Both the position numbers and the translations under genes were made by a program. Below are positions 8,290-16,966 of a DNA stretch of 64,000 nucleotides, in pieces; the stretch's first letter is position 1, and each line of letters begins with the position of its first letter. The DNA lies in contig NZ_JNWQ01000001.1 in assembly GCF_000716875.1 (NCBI RefSeq), positions 124,001-188,000 on the forward strand, in the 5' to 3' direction. The notes under the pieces are model-generated. The model was not told the origin of the DNA, searched no databases, and saw nothing but the letters and a program-made list of their open reading frames with translations. This stretch comes from Streptomyces novaecaesareae (lineage in GTDB: Bacteria > Actinomycetota > Actinomycetes > Streptomycetales > Streptomycetaceae).

Positions 8290-9173
8290 GCCGCGCTCCT
8301 GATCTGCTTGCTGTAGTCGTTCCAACACCAGGTGAGGGTCCGGCGGGCCATCACGGCCAGGGAGTGGCGCCGGTACTCGGCGGTGCCCCGGACGTCGTCG
8401 ATCGGCGAGGCCGCGGCCTTCACCAGCTCGCCGAAGCGCCGGACCACCTCGGCGCCCAGCAGCTCGCCGGACTCCCAGAGCCCGCGCTCGGCGAGCACGC
8501 CCTGCAGGTACTCCTCGGCCTCGACGGCGCGGCGCGGCGTGGGGGCGGCCGAACCGATGCCGGTGCCGACGGTTCCGTTCTTCGGGTGGAGGGCGAAGCC
8601 GAACGCGCAGACCGCGATCACCATCGCGTTGCGGGTGCCGATCTTCGAGAACTGCTGCGGGCCGTCCGCCACCGGGATGTGCACCGCCCGGATCAGCTCG
8701 TCGGCCTCCAGGCTGTTGCGCTTCACCCCGACGTAGAACTCGTCGATCGGGATCATCCGGGTGCCGCGCACCGAGGCCGCCTCCACGAACACGTCCCGCC
8801 CGGCCGCCAGCAGCGCGGGGTGGGCGTCACCGGCCGGGGAGGCGCCGCCGAGGTTGCCGCCGACGCCGCCGCGGTTGCGGATCTGCGGCGAGCCGACGGT
8901 GTGCGCCGCCAGGGCGAGCCCGGGCAGCGGCCCGGACAGCTCGTCGATGATCCGGCTGTACGGGACCGAGGCGCCGAGCTTGACGACGCTGCCGTCGTTG
9001 GACCATTCGGTGAGCTCGGTGATGCGGTTCAGGTCGAGAATCGCGGATGGCCGGTGCACGTCGAAGTTCATCTCGACCATGACGTCCGTACCGCCCGAGA
9101 TGGGCAGCGCGGTTGGGTACTCAGCCTTCGCCGCGAGTGCCTCGTCCCAGGTGGCGGGCCGAAGGAACTCCAT
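8286..9173 (-). CDS. xanthine dehydrogenase, FAD-binding medium subunit
   Basis: The protein has 295 residues and is the FAD-binding (CoxM/XdhB-type) subunit that transfers electrons to NAD. The N-terminal FAD_binding_5 pattern is seen as FLRPATWDEAL, ISGGTDVMVEM and the glycine-rich IRNRGGVGGNLGGASPAGD; the CO dehydrogenase flavoprotein C-terminal domain follows. It is the first gene of the minus-strand operon; the ATG at 9173 has GAGGAGACACC upstream. Transcription most likely starts in the 400-base region shared with the divergent pucR gene. Confidence 0.93.
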   Translation of the reverse strand: MEFLRPATWDEALAAKAEYPTALPISGGTDVMVEMNFDVHRPSAILDLNRITELTEWSNDGSVVKLGASVPYSRIIDELSGPLPGLALAAHTVGSPQIRNRGGVGGNLGGASPAGDAHPALLAAGRDVFVEAASVRGTRMIPIDEFYVGVKRNSLEADELIRAVHIPVADGPQQFSKIGTRNAMVIAVCAFGFALHPKNGTVGTGIGSAAPTPRRAVEAEEYLQGVLAERGLWESGELLGAEVVRRFGELVKAAASPIDDVRGTAEYRRHSLAVMARRTLTWCWNDYSKQIRSAA

Positions 9174-9572
9174 GCGGGTGTCTCCTCAAGTCGTCGCCCG
9201 CCGGGTGTCCGGCGGCGTGTCGCCCAGTGAACTCCTGTGACGCGGCCCACTGGCAGTCACCGATGGCATGAAGCCCCGGCTGTGGTCGCGCCCGGCATCC
9301 TGTACGTTCCTCTAAGGAGCAGAATGCCGCAGTCCAGGTGTTCGCGGAGTGCCACCTACGACCGTAATCCGGCCGTGACGGACGGGCTACGGGCCCGTAA
9401 TCCGGCCGCCCGCTGGTACGTAACGCCGAGCACGTATGTTCGGGCACACTGTGTCCCCCGGACCGAAGGCCCGACCGAAGGCCCCGACCGAACGCCCGGC
9501 CCCCATTCCCTCCTCATTCCCTCCCCAGCCCCGATCCAGCCCCGATCCAGTCCCCCCAGAAGGAGTCCGCGG
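9174..9572. promoter_or_regulatory. divergent control region between xanthine dehydrogenase operon and pucR
   Basis: This 399-base stretch has no convincing gene. It holds a 14-bp direct repeat CCGTAATCCGGCCG at 9362-9375 and 9395-9408 (33 bases apart, about three helical turns), the kind of spacing expected for a regulator binding one DNA face. A degenerate tandem of GACCGAAGGCCC-like units follows at about 9463-9498. Placement between pucR and its likely targets makes the direct repeat a candidate PucR site; this is inference. Confidence 0.5.
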
Positions 9573-11165
9573 ATGCGCGTCCGTGACCTGCTCGCCCCCG
9601 GCGCCCCGCGACTGCGCCTGCTCGCGGCCGAGGAAGAGCTGGACCGGCAGGTCAGCGGCGTGATGACCACGGACCTGCAGGACCCGGGCCGCTACCTGCA
9701 CGGCGGCGAACTGGTGCTCACCGGGATGCTCTGGCGCACCGTTCCGGCCGACTCCGAACGCTTCGTGCGGACCCTCGCGGCCGGCGGCGCGGTCGCCCTG
9801 GCGGCGGGCGAGGCCGAGGTCGGCCCGGTGCCCGCGGACCTGGTCGAGGCCTGTCGCCGGCACCGGATGCCGCTGCTGGCCGTCCCCGACGACATCGCCT
9901 TCGGCACCGTCACCGAGTTCATCGGCCGGCAGGTCTCCGCCGACCGCGCCGCCGACCTCGCCGCCCTGGTCGACCGGCACCGCCTGCTGGTCTCCGCCGC
10001 CGGCGGCGGCGGGCTGGACGCGGTGCTGGACCTGCTCGGCGGCGACCTCGACCTGGACTGCTGGGTGCTCGCCCCCACCGGCGCGGTGATCGCCGGCCCC
10101 GCCGACCGGCTCTCCGCGGAGGACCGCGACCAGCTGGTCCGCGCCCACCTCGCCGCCCAGCGCCAGCGCCGCCGCCCCCCGCACCGGGCCCGCTTGGCGG
10201 CCGGCTCCTACTCGCTGCTGCCCGCCGCGGCCTCCGCCGAGCACGAGATGCCGCTCGCCGACTGGATGCTCGCGGTCGCCGGCGACATCACCGAGTGGAC
10301 CACCAAGCGCCAGCAGCTCGCCGAGAACCTGGCCCGTCTGGTCGCCGCCGAGCGCCACCGCCGCGACGAGGGCCGCCGGCTGCGCCGCCGCCTCGCCGAC
10401 GAGGTGCTCGCCCTGCTGCGCCGCGACGCCGACCCGGCCGAGATCAGCCGCACCCTGTACGCCTCCTCGGCGATGGCCGCCCGCTACGAGAGCCACGAGC
10501 CCAAGTCCCAGCCGGAGGAGGGTTCCTGGCTGGTGCTCAGCGCCGAGGGCACCGGCCTGGCCGAGGGCACCGTCCGGGCCGTCCTGGAGGAGGCGCTCGG
10601 CTCCGTCGGCGAACGGGCCCTGGTCGCCGGGACGGGCACCGGCGCCGTCGTGGTGCTGTCCGCCCTGGACAGCCCGGTGCCCGCCGACGCCCTGCGCGAC
10701 CTGCTCGCCCCGCTGGAGGCCGGGCTCGGCTCCGAGGGCCGGATCACCCTCGGCGTCTCCGCCCCCGCCTCCGAGGCGGGCGGCCTGCGCGGCGCCCTGG
10801 AGGAGGCCCGGCACGCCCGCCGGATCGCCGGCTCCCGGGTCGGCCGGGTCTGCGTCGCCGGCCCCGAGGAGCTCGCCTCGCACGTGCTGCTGCTGGCCGC
10901 CGTCCCGGACGAGGTCCGCCGGGCCTTCCGCAGCCGGCTGCTGGACAAGGTGATCGCGTACGACATCGAGCACCAGGCGGACCTGGTCCGCACCCTGGAG
11001 GCCTTCCTGCGCTCGGACGGCTCCTGGACCCGCTGCGCCGCGCAGCTGCACGTCCACGTCAACACCCTGCGGTACCGGATCGGCCGGATCGAGGAGCTGA
11101 CCGGGCGTGACCTCTCCCGGCTGGAGGACCGGGTGGACTTCTACCTGGCGCTGGAACTGGCCTGA
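9573..11165 (+). CDS. pucR: PucR-family transcriptional regulator of purine catabolism
   Basis: The protein has 530 residues. The ATG at 9573 follows AGAAGGAGTCC and is preferred to in-frame starts upstream that lie in the control region. The N-terminal PucR/purine-catabolism sensory domain (about residues 1-125, MRVRDLLAPGAPRLRLLA) is followed by a GGDEF-like linker domain and a C-terminal HTH_30 domain with CAAQLHVHVNTLRYRIGRIEELTGRDLS. Divergent from the xanthine dehydrogenase operon, it probably controls that operon in response to a purine breakdown product. Whether it activates or represses cannot be read from sequence. Confidence 0.92.
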   Translation: MRVRDLLAPGAPRLRLLAAEEELDRQVSGVMTTDLQDPGRYLHGGELVLTGMLWRTVPADSERFVRTLAAGGAVALAAGEAEVGPVPADLVEACRRHRMPLLAVPDDIAFGTVTEFIGRQVSADRAADLAALVDRHRLLVSAAGGGGLDAVLDLLGGDLDLDCWVLAPTGAVIAGPADRLSAEDRDQLVRAHLAAQRQRRRPPHRARLAAGSYSLLPAAASAEHEMPLADWMLAVAGDITEWTTKRQQLAENLARLVAAERHRRDEGRRLRRRLADEVLALLRRDADPAEISRTLYASSAMAARYESHEPKSQPEEGSWLVLSAEGTGLAEGTVRAVLEEALGSVGERALVAGTGTGAVVVLSALDSPVPADALRDLLAPLEAGLGSEGRITLGVSAPASEAGGLRGALEEARHARRIAGSRVGRVCVAGPEELASHVLLLAAVPDEVRRAFRSRLLDKVIAYDIEHQADLVRTLEAFLRSDGSWTRCAAQLHVHVNTLRYRIGRIEELTGRDLSRLEDRVDFYLALELA

Positions 11166-11172
11166 CGGGACG

Positions 11173-11218
11173 ACGACGGGGGCCCGCCGCGATGGTGATC
11201 GCGGCGGGCCCCCGTCGT
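11173..11218. terminator. perfect 21-bp hairpin, bidirectional terminator
   Basis: The arms at 11173-11193 and 11198-11218 are exactly complementary over 21 bp with loop GGTG; the core is GGGGGCCCGCCGCGAT. It lies between the convergent pucR and esterase genes and can fold identically from both strands. Confidence 0.85.
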
Positions 11219-11229
11219 ACGGCCGTGCG

Positions 11230-12360
11230 CTACTGCGCCGGGATGATCGAGGTCAGCCAGGTGAAGGCGCCCGGCACCATCCGCTTCCACATGTCGGTGG
11301 TGTGCGGGCCGGTGCCCTCCTCCACCTGGACGGTGGTCGGGGCCTTGGCCGCGGCGCGGATCGCCTCGCCGTCCTCGTAGCCGTCGCCCTTGGCGCCGCT
11401 GATGAGCATGGCGACCTTCGGCGGCTGCTGGGCGGCCTTCAGGATGTTGACCGGGTTGTTGGCCTCGCGCAGCTTCGGGTCCTTGCCGACCAGCGAGTCC
11501 TTCTCGGTCGCGGGGTCGTTGTAGCCGGACATCGCGATGGCGGCCCGGTACCGGTTCGGGTGGGCCAGCGACAGCTTGGCCGCGCAGTGCGCGCCGGCCG
11601 AGTAGCCGGCGATCGCCCAGCGGTCCGAGGACGGGTCGGCGCGGAAGTTGTCCAGCACCATCTGCGGGACGTCCCGGGTGATCCAGGCGTCGGCGTTGAT
11701 CTTGCCGGGGATGTCGGTGCAGCCCGCGTCCTGGCTGCTGCCGAGCAGCAGGGTGCGCGGCGAGACCAGGATGAACGGGGCGACCTTGCCCTGCTGCATC
11801 AGCGGCTTGAGCTGCTCGGAGACCTTGAGCGTGCCGTACCAGGTGGAGGACGAGCCCGGGAAGCCCGGGATCAGCTCGACCACGGGGAACTTCTTGTCCT
11901 TGTACGCCGGGTCGTTGTACTGCGGCGGCAGCCAGACCAGCACCTCGCCGTCGACGCCGGACACCTGGCCCTTGAGATCGGTCTTCTGCACGTCATTGGG
12001 GACGGCCGGGTCGTTCACGCCGCCGAAGCTCTGCTTGACCTTCGGGAGCTCCTTGGCCGCGTCGCTGCCCGGGCCCCCGCCGCCGGCCGCGTCCGTCGTC
12101 GGCACCGGCGGCACCGCGCGGACGTGGTTGCCGGTGCCGAGCAGGTCGTCCCAGTTGCCGTAGATCAGGTTGGCGTTGTTGACCATCACGAAGACCATCA
12201 GGACGGCCGTGACCTGGCAGAACATGATCATGACGATCCGGGTGAGGGTCTTCACCGGCTGCGGGCCGCCGACCTTCCCCCAGAACAGCAACGCCACTGT
12301 GATGGACACCGGCACAAGGATGACGGTGAGGAGGAGGAATGGCGTACCTGTCAGTTCCAT
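11230..12360 (-). CDS. membrane-anchored esterase of the esterase D/antigen 85 fold
   Basis: The protein has 376 residues from the ATG at 12360. Two hydrophobic segments (about residues 6-27 and 40-60) anchor it, and the catalytic domain should face outward. The alpha/beta-hydrolase domain shows the nucleophile elbow GYSAG, an upstream YLVWLPPQY-like opening strand (EVLVWLPPQYND) and a histidine in EEGTGPHTTDMW. It resembles the putative esterase family that includes antigen 85 and esterase D. No strong ribosome site precedes 12360; a GTG at 12414 in the same frame is the alternative. Substrate unknown. Confidence 0.85.
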   Translation of the reverse strand: MELTGTPFLLLTVILVPVSITVALLFWGKVGGPQPVKTLTRIVMIMFCQVTAVLMVFVMVNNANLIYGNWDDLLGTGNHVRAVPPVPTTDAAGGGGPGSDAAKELPKVKQSFGGVNDPAVPNDVQKTDLKGQVSGVDGEVLVWLPPQYNDPAYKDKKFPVVELIPGFPGSSSTWYGTLKVSEQLKPLMQQGKVAPFILVSPRTLLLGSSQDAGCTDIPGKINADAWITRDVPQMVLDNFRADPSSDRWAIAGYSAGAHCAAKLSLAHPNRYRAAIAMSGYNDPATEKDSLVGKDPKLREANNPVNILKAAQQPPKVAMLISGAKGDGYEDGEAIRAAAKAPTTVQVEEGTGPHTTDMWKRMVPGAFTWLTSIIPAQ

Positions 12361-12665
12361 CGAGTTCTCGTATCCGGGTCGCTCGCCGCCCGGGCCCCAG
12401 TCGCCCGAACGCACGTCAATGGCATCAGACGGCCGATGACGGATGATCGGTTGCCGTCCGATTCTGTGCGGAACCTGAGAGGAACATCACGTCCCCGTGA
12501 TGCACCCCTTTCGGATCGGCGCCTAGTCTGTCACCCGGACGGAGGTCGTCCGGACCAGATGTTCAGCGAACTTCCAGGAAAGGTCCCCCGCGGCAGCTTA
12601 CCTCCCGCGCCGTTCACGCCGCTGGGCGAGGCGGTGCGAGGCCGCGCGACCGGGCCAGGGAGACT
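12361..12665. promoter_or_regulatory. divergent promoter region of esterase and sugar ABC operon
   Basis: This 305-base stretch has no gene. An inverted repeat CATCACG-N4-CGTGATG at 12485-12502 lies about 165-180 bases before the sugar operon and is a candidate operator. It is relatively AT-richer than the flanking genes around 12420-12530. No clear -35/-10 pair could be assigned. Confidence 0.45.
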
Positions 12666-13691
12666 ATGGGGATGAGCATCACCCGCTTTCGTCCGTCCCG
12701 CCGCTTCTGGCCCGTGTGCGCCGTCCTGGCACTCGCGGTCACCGCGGCCGGTTGCAGCAGTACCGGAGGCAGACGCGCCGAGGAGGCCCGCGCCAAGGCC
12801 GCGGCCGCCGGCGGCAGCGCCGTCACCACCCCGCGTTGGAAGGTCGCCATGGTGACCCACGCCGGAGCCGGCGACGCCTTCTGGGACACTGTGCGCAAGG
12901 GCGCCGAGCAGGCCGCCGCCAAGGACAACATCACCTTCCTGTACTCCAACGACGCGCAGACCCAGAACCAGGTCCAGCTCGTCCAGGCCGCCATCGACCA
13001 GAAGGTCGACGGCCTGCTGGTCACCCTCGCCAAGGGCGACGCGATGGCCGACGTCCTCGCCAAGGCCAAGGCCGCCGGCATCCCCGTGATCACCATCAAC
13101 TCCGGCCAGGAGTACTCGCAGAAGTTCGGCGCGCTCACCCACATCGGCCAGGACGAGTCCACCGCCGGCCGGGCGGCCGGCACCGAGCTGTCCTCCCGGG
13201 GGCGCAAGAACGTGCTCTGCGTCATCCACGAGCAGGGCAACGTCGGCCAGGAGCAGCGCTGCTCCGGCGCCCAGTCCAAGGCCGGCGGTGCCTTCCAGGT
13301 GCTGTACGTCAACGGCGTCGACATGCCCGACGCCCGCGCCGCGATCTCCGCCAAGCTCCAGGCCGACCCGGCCATCGACACCGTGCTCACCCTCTCCGGC
13401 CCGATGGCCGCCACCGGACTCCAGGCGATCCAGGACGCCCACCGCAGCGTCGAGCTGGACACCTTCGACCTGGGCGGGCAGGTGGTGGCCGGGCTCAAGT
13501 CCGGCAGCGTCGGCTTCGCCGTCGACCAGCAGCCCTACCTCCAGGGCTACGAGGGCGTCGACCTGCTCTGGCTCTACCGGTCCAACCTGGACATGCTCGG
13601 CGGCGGCAAGCCCGTCGAGACCGGCCCGCAGATCCTGACCAAGGACAACGCCGACGCCCTCGCCGAGTACGTCGCGAGGGGGACCAGGTGA
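12666..13691 (+). CDS. sugar ABC transporter substrate-binding lipoprotein
   Basis: The protein has up to 341 residues; ATG 12672 is spaced slightly better from AGGGAGA than ATG 12666. A lipoprotein signal ends at about AVTAAGC, so the mature protein is tethered outside the membrane. The remainder is a periplasmic-binding-protein (LacI/ribose-type) domain: [24 protein letters not shown] at the start, repeated hinge strands and [25 protein letters not shown]. This suggests a pentose or hexose ligand. It is the first gene of a four-gene operon with 4-base overlaps between all members. Confidence 0.9.
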   Translation: MGMSITRFRPSRRFWPVCAVLALAVTAAGCSSTGGRRAEEARAKAAAAGGSAVTTPRWKVAMVTHAGAGDAFWDTVRKGAEQAAAKDNITFLYSNDAQTQNQVQLVQAAIDQKVDGLLVTLAKGDAMADVLAKAKAAGIPVITINSGQEYSQKFGALTHIGQDESTAGRAAGTELSSRGRKNVLCVIHEQGNVGQEQRCSGAQSKAGGAFQVLYVNGVDMPDARAAISAKLQADPAIDTVLTLSGPMAATGLQAIQDAHRSVELDTFDLGGQVVAGLKSGSVGFAVDQQPYLQGYEGVDLLWLYRSNLDMLGGGKPVETGPQILTKDNADALAEYVARGTR

Positions 13692-14734
13692 GCAGCACGG
13701 ACCTCCTCGCCCAGGAAGGTCTCGGCCGGGACCGCCCGGCGGCCGTGCGGCGGCTCCTCGCCCGCCCGGAACTGGGCTCGCTGATCGCCGCCGTCGCGGT
13801 GTTCACGGTCTTCGCGGGCGCCGCCGAGCCCTTCCTGCGGCTCTCCTCGCTGGGCACCGTGCTCTACGCGGCGTCCACCATCGGGATCATGGCGGTGCCC
13901 GTCTCGCTGCTGATGATCGGCGGCGAGTTCGACCTGTCGGCCGGCGTGCTGGTCACCACCGCCGCACTGACCTCCTCGATGGTCTCGTACCAGTTCACCG
14001 CGGTGACCTGGGTCGGCGTGCTGGTCTCGCTCGCGACCACGCTGGCGATCGGCTGGTTCAACGGCTTCATGCTCGGCCGCACCAAGCTGCCCAGCTTCAT
14101 CGTCACCCTCGGCACCTTCCTGATGCTGACCGGCGCCAACCTGGGCGTCACCAAGGCGATCTCGGGGACGGTCTCCACCAAGTCGATCTCCGACATGGAG
14201 GGCTTCGAGTCCTGCCGCCGGCTGTTCGCCTCCGAGGTCACCGTCGGCGGGCTGACGATCAAGGCCACCGTCTGGTGGTGGCTCGGCCTGCTGGTGGTCG
14301 GCAGCTGGGTGCTGCTGCGCACCCGCTTCGGCAACTGGATCTTCGCCGTCGGCGGCGACGCGGACGCGGCCCGCGCGGTCGGCGTGCCGGTCGCCCGGAC
14401 GAAGACCCTGCTCTACCTGGGCGTCGGCTTCGGCGCCTGGGTGCTCGGCCAGCACCTGCTGTTCTCCTTCGACACCGTGCAGTCCGGCGAGGGCATCGGC
14501 AACGAGCTGATCTACATCGTCGCGGCCGTCATCGGCGGCTGCCTGATCACCGGCGGCTACGGCTCGGTGGTCGGCTCCGCGCTCGGCGCGCTGATCTTCG
14601 GCATGGCCAGCAAGGGGATCATCTACGCCCAGTGGAACCCGGACTGGTTCAAGTTCTTCCTCGGCGCGATGCTGCTGCTGGCCGCGCTGCTGAACGCCTA
14701 CGTCAAGCGCCGGGCCGAGCGGGGGCCGCGATGA
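13688..14734 (+). CDS. sugar ABC transporter permease (RbsC type)
   Basis: The protein has 348 residues from a GTG that overlaps the preceding stop (GTGA). About ten hydrophobic segments and the signature [17 protein letters not shown] identify the BPD_transp_2 permease class that works with ribose- and xylose-type binding proteins. It should form the membrane channel with the ATPase encoded next. The short cytoplasmic end [12 protein letters not shown] is normal. Confidence 0.92.
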   Translation: MSSTDLLAQEGLGRDRPAAVRRLLARPELGSLIAAVAVFTVFAGAAEPFLRLSSLGTVLYAASTIGIMAVPVSLLMIGGEFDLSAGVLVTTAALTSSMVSYQFTAVTWVGVLVSLATTLAIGWFNGFMLGRTKLPSFIVTLGTFLMLTGANLGVTKAISGTVSTKSISDMEGFESCRRLFASEVTVGGLTIKATVWWWLGLLVVGSWVLLRTRFGNWIFAVGGDADAARAVGVPVARTKTLLYLGVGFGAWVLGQHLLFSFDTVQSGEGIGNELIYIVAAVIGGCLITGGYGSVVGSALGALIFGMASKGIIYAQWNPDWFKFFLGAMLLLAALLNAYVKRRAERGPR

Positions 14735-15576
14735 ACACGGACGCTGCGACGAACACGGACGGCATGGGCACCGAACTGCTCTCCCTCGACGGCGTCGGCA
14801 AGAGCTACGGCACCGTCCTGGCGCTCCAGGACGTCTCGCTGACCCTGCGGGCCGGCGAGATCAGCTGCGTGCTCGGCGACAACGGGGCCGGCAAGTCCAC
14901 CCTGATCAAGATCATCTCGGGGCTGCACCGGCACGACGAGGGCAGCTACACCGTGGCCGGCGAGGAAGTCCGCTTCGACTCCCCGCGCCAGGCCCTGGAG
15001 CGCGGCATCGCCACCGTCTACCAGGACCTCGCCGTCGTCCCGCTGATGCCGGTGTGGCGCAACTTTTTCCTCGGCTCCGAGCAGGGCACCCGCCGCTGGG
15101 GCGGACTGCGCCTGGACGCCGAGGGCATGCGCGCCACCACCCGCGAGGCGCTCGCCAGGATGGGCATCGACCTGCACGACGTCGACCGCCCGATCGGCAC
15201 CCTCTCCGGCGGCCAGCGCCAGTGCGTGGCGATCGCCCGCGCGGTGCACTTCGGCGCCAAGGTGCTGATCCTGGACGAGCCCACCGCCGCGCTCGGCGTC
15301 AAGCAGTCCGGGGTGGTGCTCAAGTACGTCACCGCCGCCCGCGACGCCGGGCTCGGCGTCGTGCTGATCACCCACAACCCGCACCACGCCTACCTCGTCG
15401 GCGACCACTTCACCCTGCTCCGGCGGGGCCGGATGGCGGGCAGCCACCCGCGCGCCGAGATCGGCCTGGAACAGCTCACCACCGAGATGGCCGGCGGCTC
15501 CGACCTCGCCGAGCTCTCGCACGAGCTGGCCCGACCCCCTGTTCCCGACTCCCGTGAGGAGCGTCCGCAGCCGTGA
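14731..15576 (+). CDS. sugar ABC transporter ATPase, single nucleotide-binding domain
   Basis: The protein has 281 residues from an ATG overlapping the permease stop (ATGA). It energises sugar import. Walker A is GDNGAGKST, the signature is [14 protein letters not shown], Walker B is [12 protein letters not shown] and the switch histidine is in LITHNPHH. Ribose and xylose systems usually have a tandem two-domain ATPase of about 500 residues; this one has a single domain, as in FrcA of the fructose/mannose/ribose system. Confidence 0.93.
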   Translation: MNTDAATNTDGMGTELLSLDGVGKSYGTVLALQDVSLTLRAGEISCVLGDNGAGKSTLIKIISGLHRHDEGSYTVAGEEVRFDSPRQALERGIATVYQDLAVVPLMPVWRNFFLGSEQGTRRWGGLRLDAEGMRATTREALARMGIDLHDVDRPIGTLSGGQRQCVAIARAVHFGAKVLILDEPTAALGVKQSGVVLKYVTAARDAGLGVVLITHNPHHAYLVGDHFTLLRRGRMAGSHPRAEIGLEQLTTEMAGGSDLAELSHELARPPVPDSREERPQP

Positions 15577-16679
15577 CCAGCCCTCAAGGCAGCACCCGGC
15601 CGCCCGTCCTGCCCACCCTGCTCGGCCTCGGCCCGCGCGCCGAGCGCCGCCGCCGCGCCCTGCCCGCGGGGATACTGCGGCTGCCCACCATCGGCATCGA
15701 CATCGGCGGCACCAAGGTCGTCGCCGGCGTGGTGGACGGCGAGGGCAAGGTACTGGAGAAGCTGCGCACCGACACCCCGGACAAGAGCAAGAGCCCCAAG
15801 GTGGTCGAGGACGTCATCGTCGAGCTGGTGCTGCAGCTCGCCGACCGGCACGACGTCCACGCCGTCGGCATCGGCGCGGCCGGCTGGGTCGACGCCGAGC
15901 GCTCCCGGGTGCTGTTCGCCCCGCACCTCAACTGGCGCAACGAGCCGCTCCAGCAGGCGCTCAGCGAGCGGCTGCGGTTCCCGGTGATCGTGGAGAACGA
16001 CGCCAACGCGGCCGCCTGGGCCGAGTGGCGCTTCGGCGCCGGGCGCGGCGAGGACCACATGGTGATGCTCACCCTGGGCACCGGCATCGGCGGCGCGGTG
16101 GTCCGCGACGGCTACGTCGACCGCGGCAAGTACGGCCTGGCGGGCGAGTTCGGGCACATGCAGGTGCTGCCCGGCGGCCACCGCTGCCCGTGCGGCAACC
16201 GGGGCTGCTGGGAGCAGTACTCCTCGGGCAACGCGCTGGTGCGCGACGCGCGCGAGCTGGTCGCCGAGGAGTCGCCGGTGGTGCAGCCGCTGCTGGCCCG
16301 GGCGGGCGGCACCGTCGAGGGCATCACCGGCCCGCTGGTCACCGAGGCCGCGCGGGAGGGCGACCCGGTCGCGGTCGAGCTGCTCTACGAGGTCGGCACC
16401 TGGCTCGGCGTCGGCATCGCCAACCTGGCCGCCGGGCTGGACCCGGGCCGCTTCGTCATCGGGGGCGGCGTCTCCGAGGCCGGCGACCTGCTGCTCGGCC
16501 CGGCCCGGGACACCTTCCGCCGCACCCTCACCGGCCGCGGCTTCCGCCCCGAGGCCGTCATCGTGCACGCCGCCCTCGGCAACGAGGCCGGCCTGGTCGG
16601 TGCCGCCGACCTCGCCCGTCAGGTGGCCCGGCGCTTCCGCACCATCAAGCGGCGGCGGGTGGAGCGCAGCGCGCTGTAG
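15573..16679 (+). CDS. ROK-family sugar kinase (glucokinase/FrcK-like)
   Basis: The protein has 368 residues from a GTG overlapping the ATPase stop, with GTGAGGAGCG upstream. It probably phosphorylates the sugar imported by the preceding transporter using ATP. It has phosphate motif DIGGTK, the catalytic region [22 protein letters not shown] and the ROK zinc motif [11 protein letters not shown]. The ~40 residues before DIGGTK are Arg-rich and contain no winged helix, so it is an enzyme rather than a ROK repressor. Gene order binding protein, permease, single-domain ATPase, kinase equals frcBCAK. Confidence 0.9.
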   Translation: MTSPQGSTRPPVLPTLLGLGPRAERRRRALPAGILRLPTIGIDIGGTKVVAGVVDGEGKVLEKLRTDTPDKSKSPKVVEDVIVELVLQLADRHDVHAVGIGAAGWVDAERSRVLFAPHLNWRNEPLQQALSERLRFPVIVENDANAAAWAEWRFGAGRGEDHMVMLTLGTGIGGAVVRDGYVDRGKYGLAGEFGHMQVLPGGHRCPCGNRGCWEQYSSGNALVRDARELVAEESPVVQPLLARAGGTVEGITGPLVTEAAREGDPVAVELLYEVGTWLGVGIANLAAGLDPGRFVIGGGVSEAGDLLLGPARDTFRRTLTGRGFRPEAVIVHAALGNEAGLVGAADLARQVARRFRTIKRRRVERSAL

Positions 16680-16713
16680 GGGGGCGGGGGCGCCGGGCGG
16701 CGGACGACTTTCA

Positions 16714-16787
16714 ACCGACAGATTTCAGCCGACAGATTTCAGCGAACAGATTTCGTTTTCTGTTCGCTGAAATCTGTCGGCTGTCGG
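16714..16787. repeat. AT-rich palindromic repeat, locus A
   Basis: Three tandem 14-bp units (ACCGACAGATTTCA 16714, GCCGACAGATTTCA 16728, GCGAACAGATTTCG 16742) lead into an inverted copy. The arms 16726-16750 and 16759-16783 pair over a perfect 25 bp with an 8-base loop TTTCGTTT. The right arm contains TCTGTTCGCTGAAATCTGTC, found identically at 33875-33894. It ends with two heptamers CTGTCGG. It lies 47 bases after the kinase stop and may act as its terminator. The rest of 16680-16966 shows no gene. Confidence 0.9.
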
Positions 16788-16966
16788 CCGTTCCCGCAGG
16801 CGCGCCCTCCCGGTCGCGGGCTGATCCCCGGGCTGATCCACCGGACCGGCCCTGGGCTGTACGGGCGGAATCCGGTGGGCCGAACGGGCAGAGCTCCGGG
16901 CGTGGTTGCTTGACCGATGCGGAGATCGGTGACTCTCGGTGCCAGGGGGCTCACGAAAGGACATCC

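Noticed and set aside
5441..9173. Carbon monoxide dehydrogenase identity for the three-subunit molybdoenzyme
   Set aside because: The large subunit lacks the CO dehydrogenase active-site loop, and the neighbours (XdhC, purine permease, PucR) point to purine oxidation.
15573..16679. ROK repressor (Rok7B7-like) identity for the kinase
   Set aside because: The protein lacks the ~80-residue winged helix before the ROK domain and keeps ATP and zinc motifs, so it is read as a kinase.
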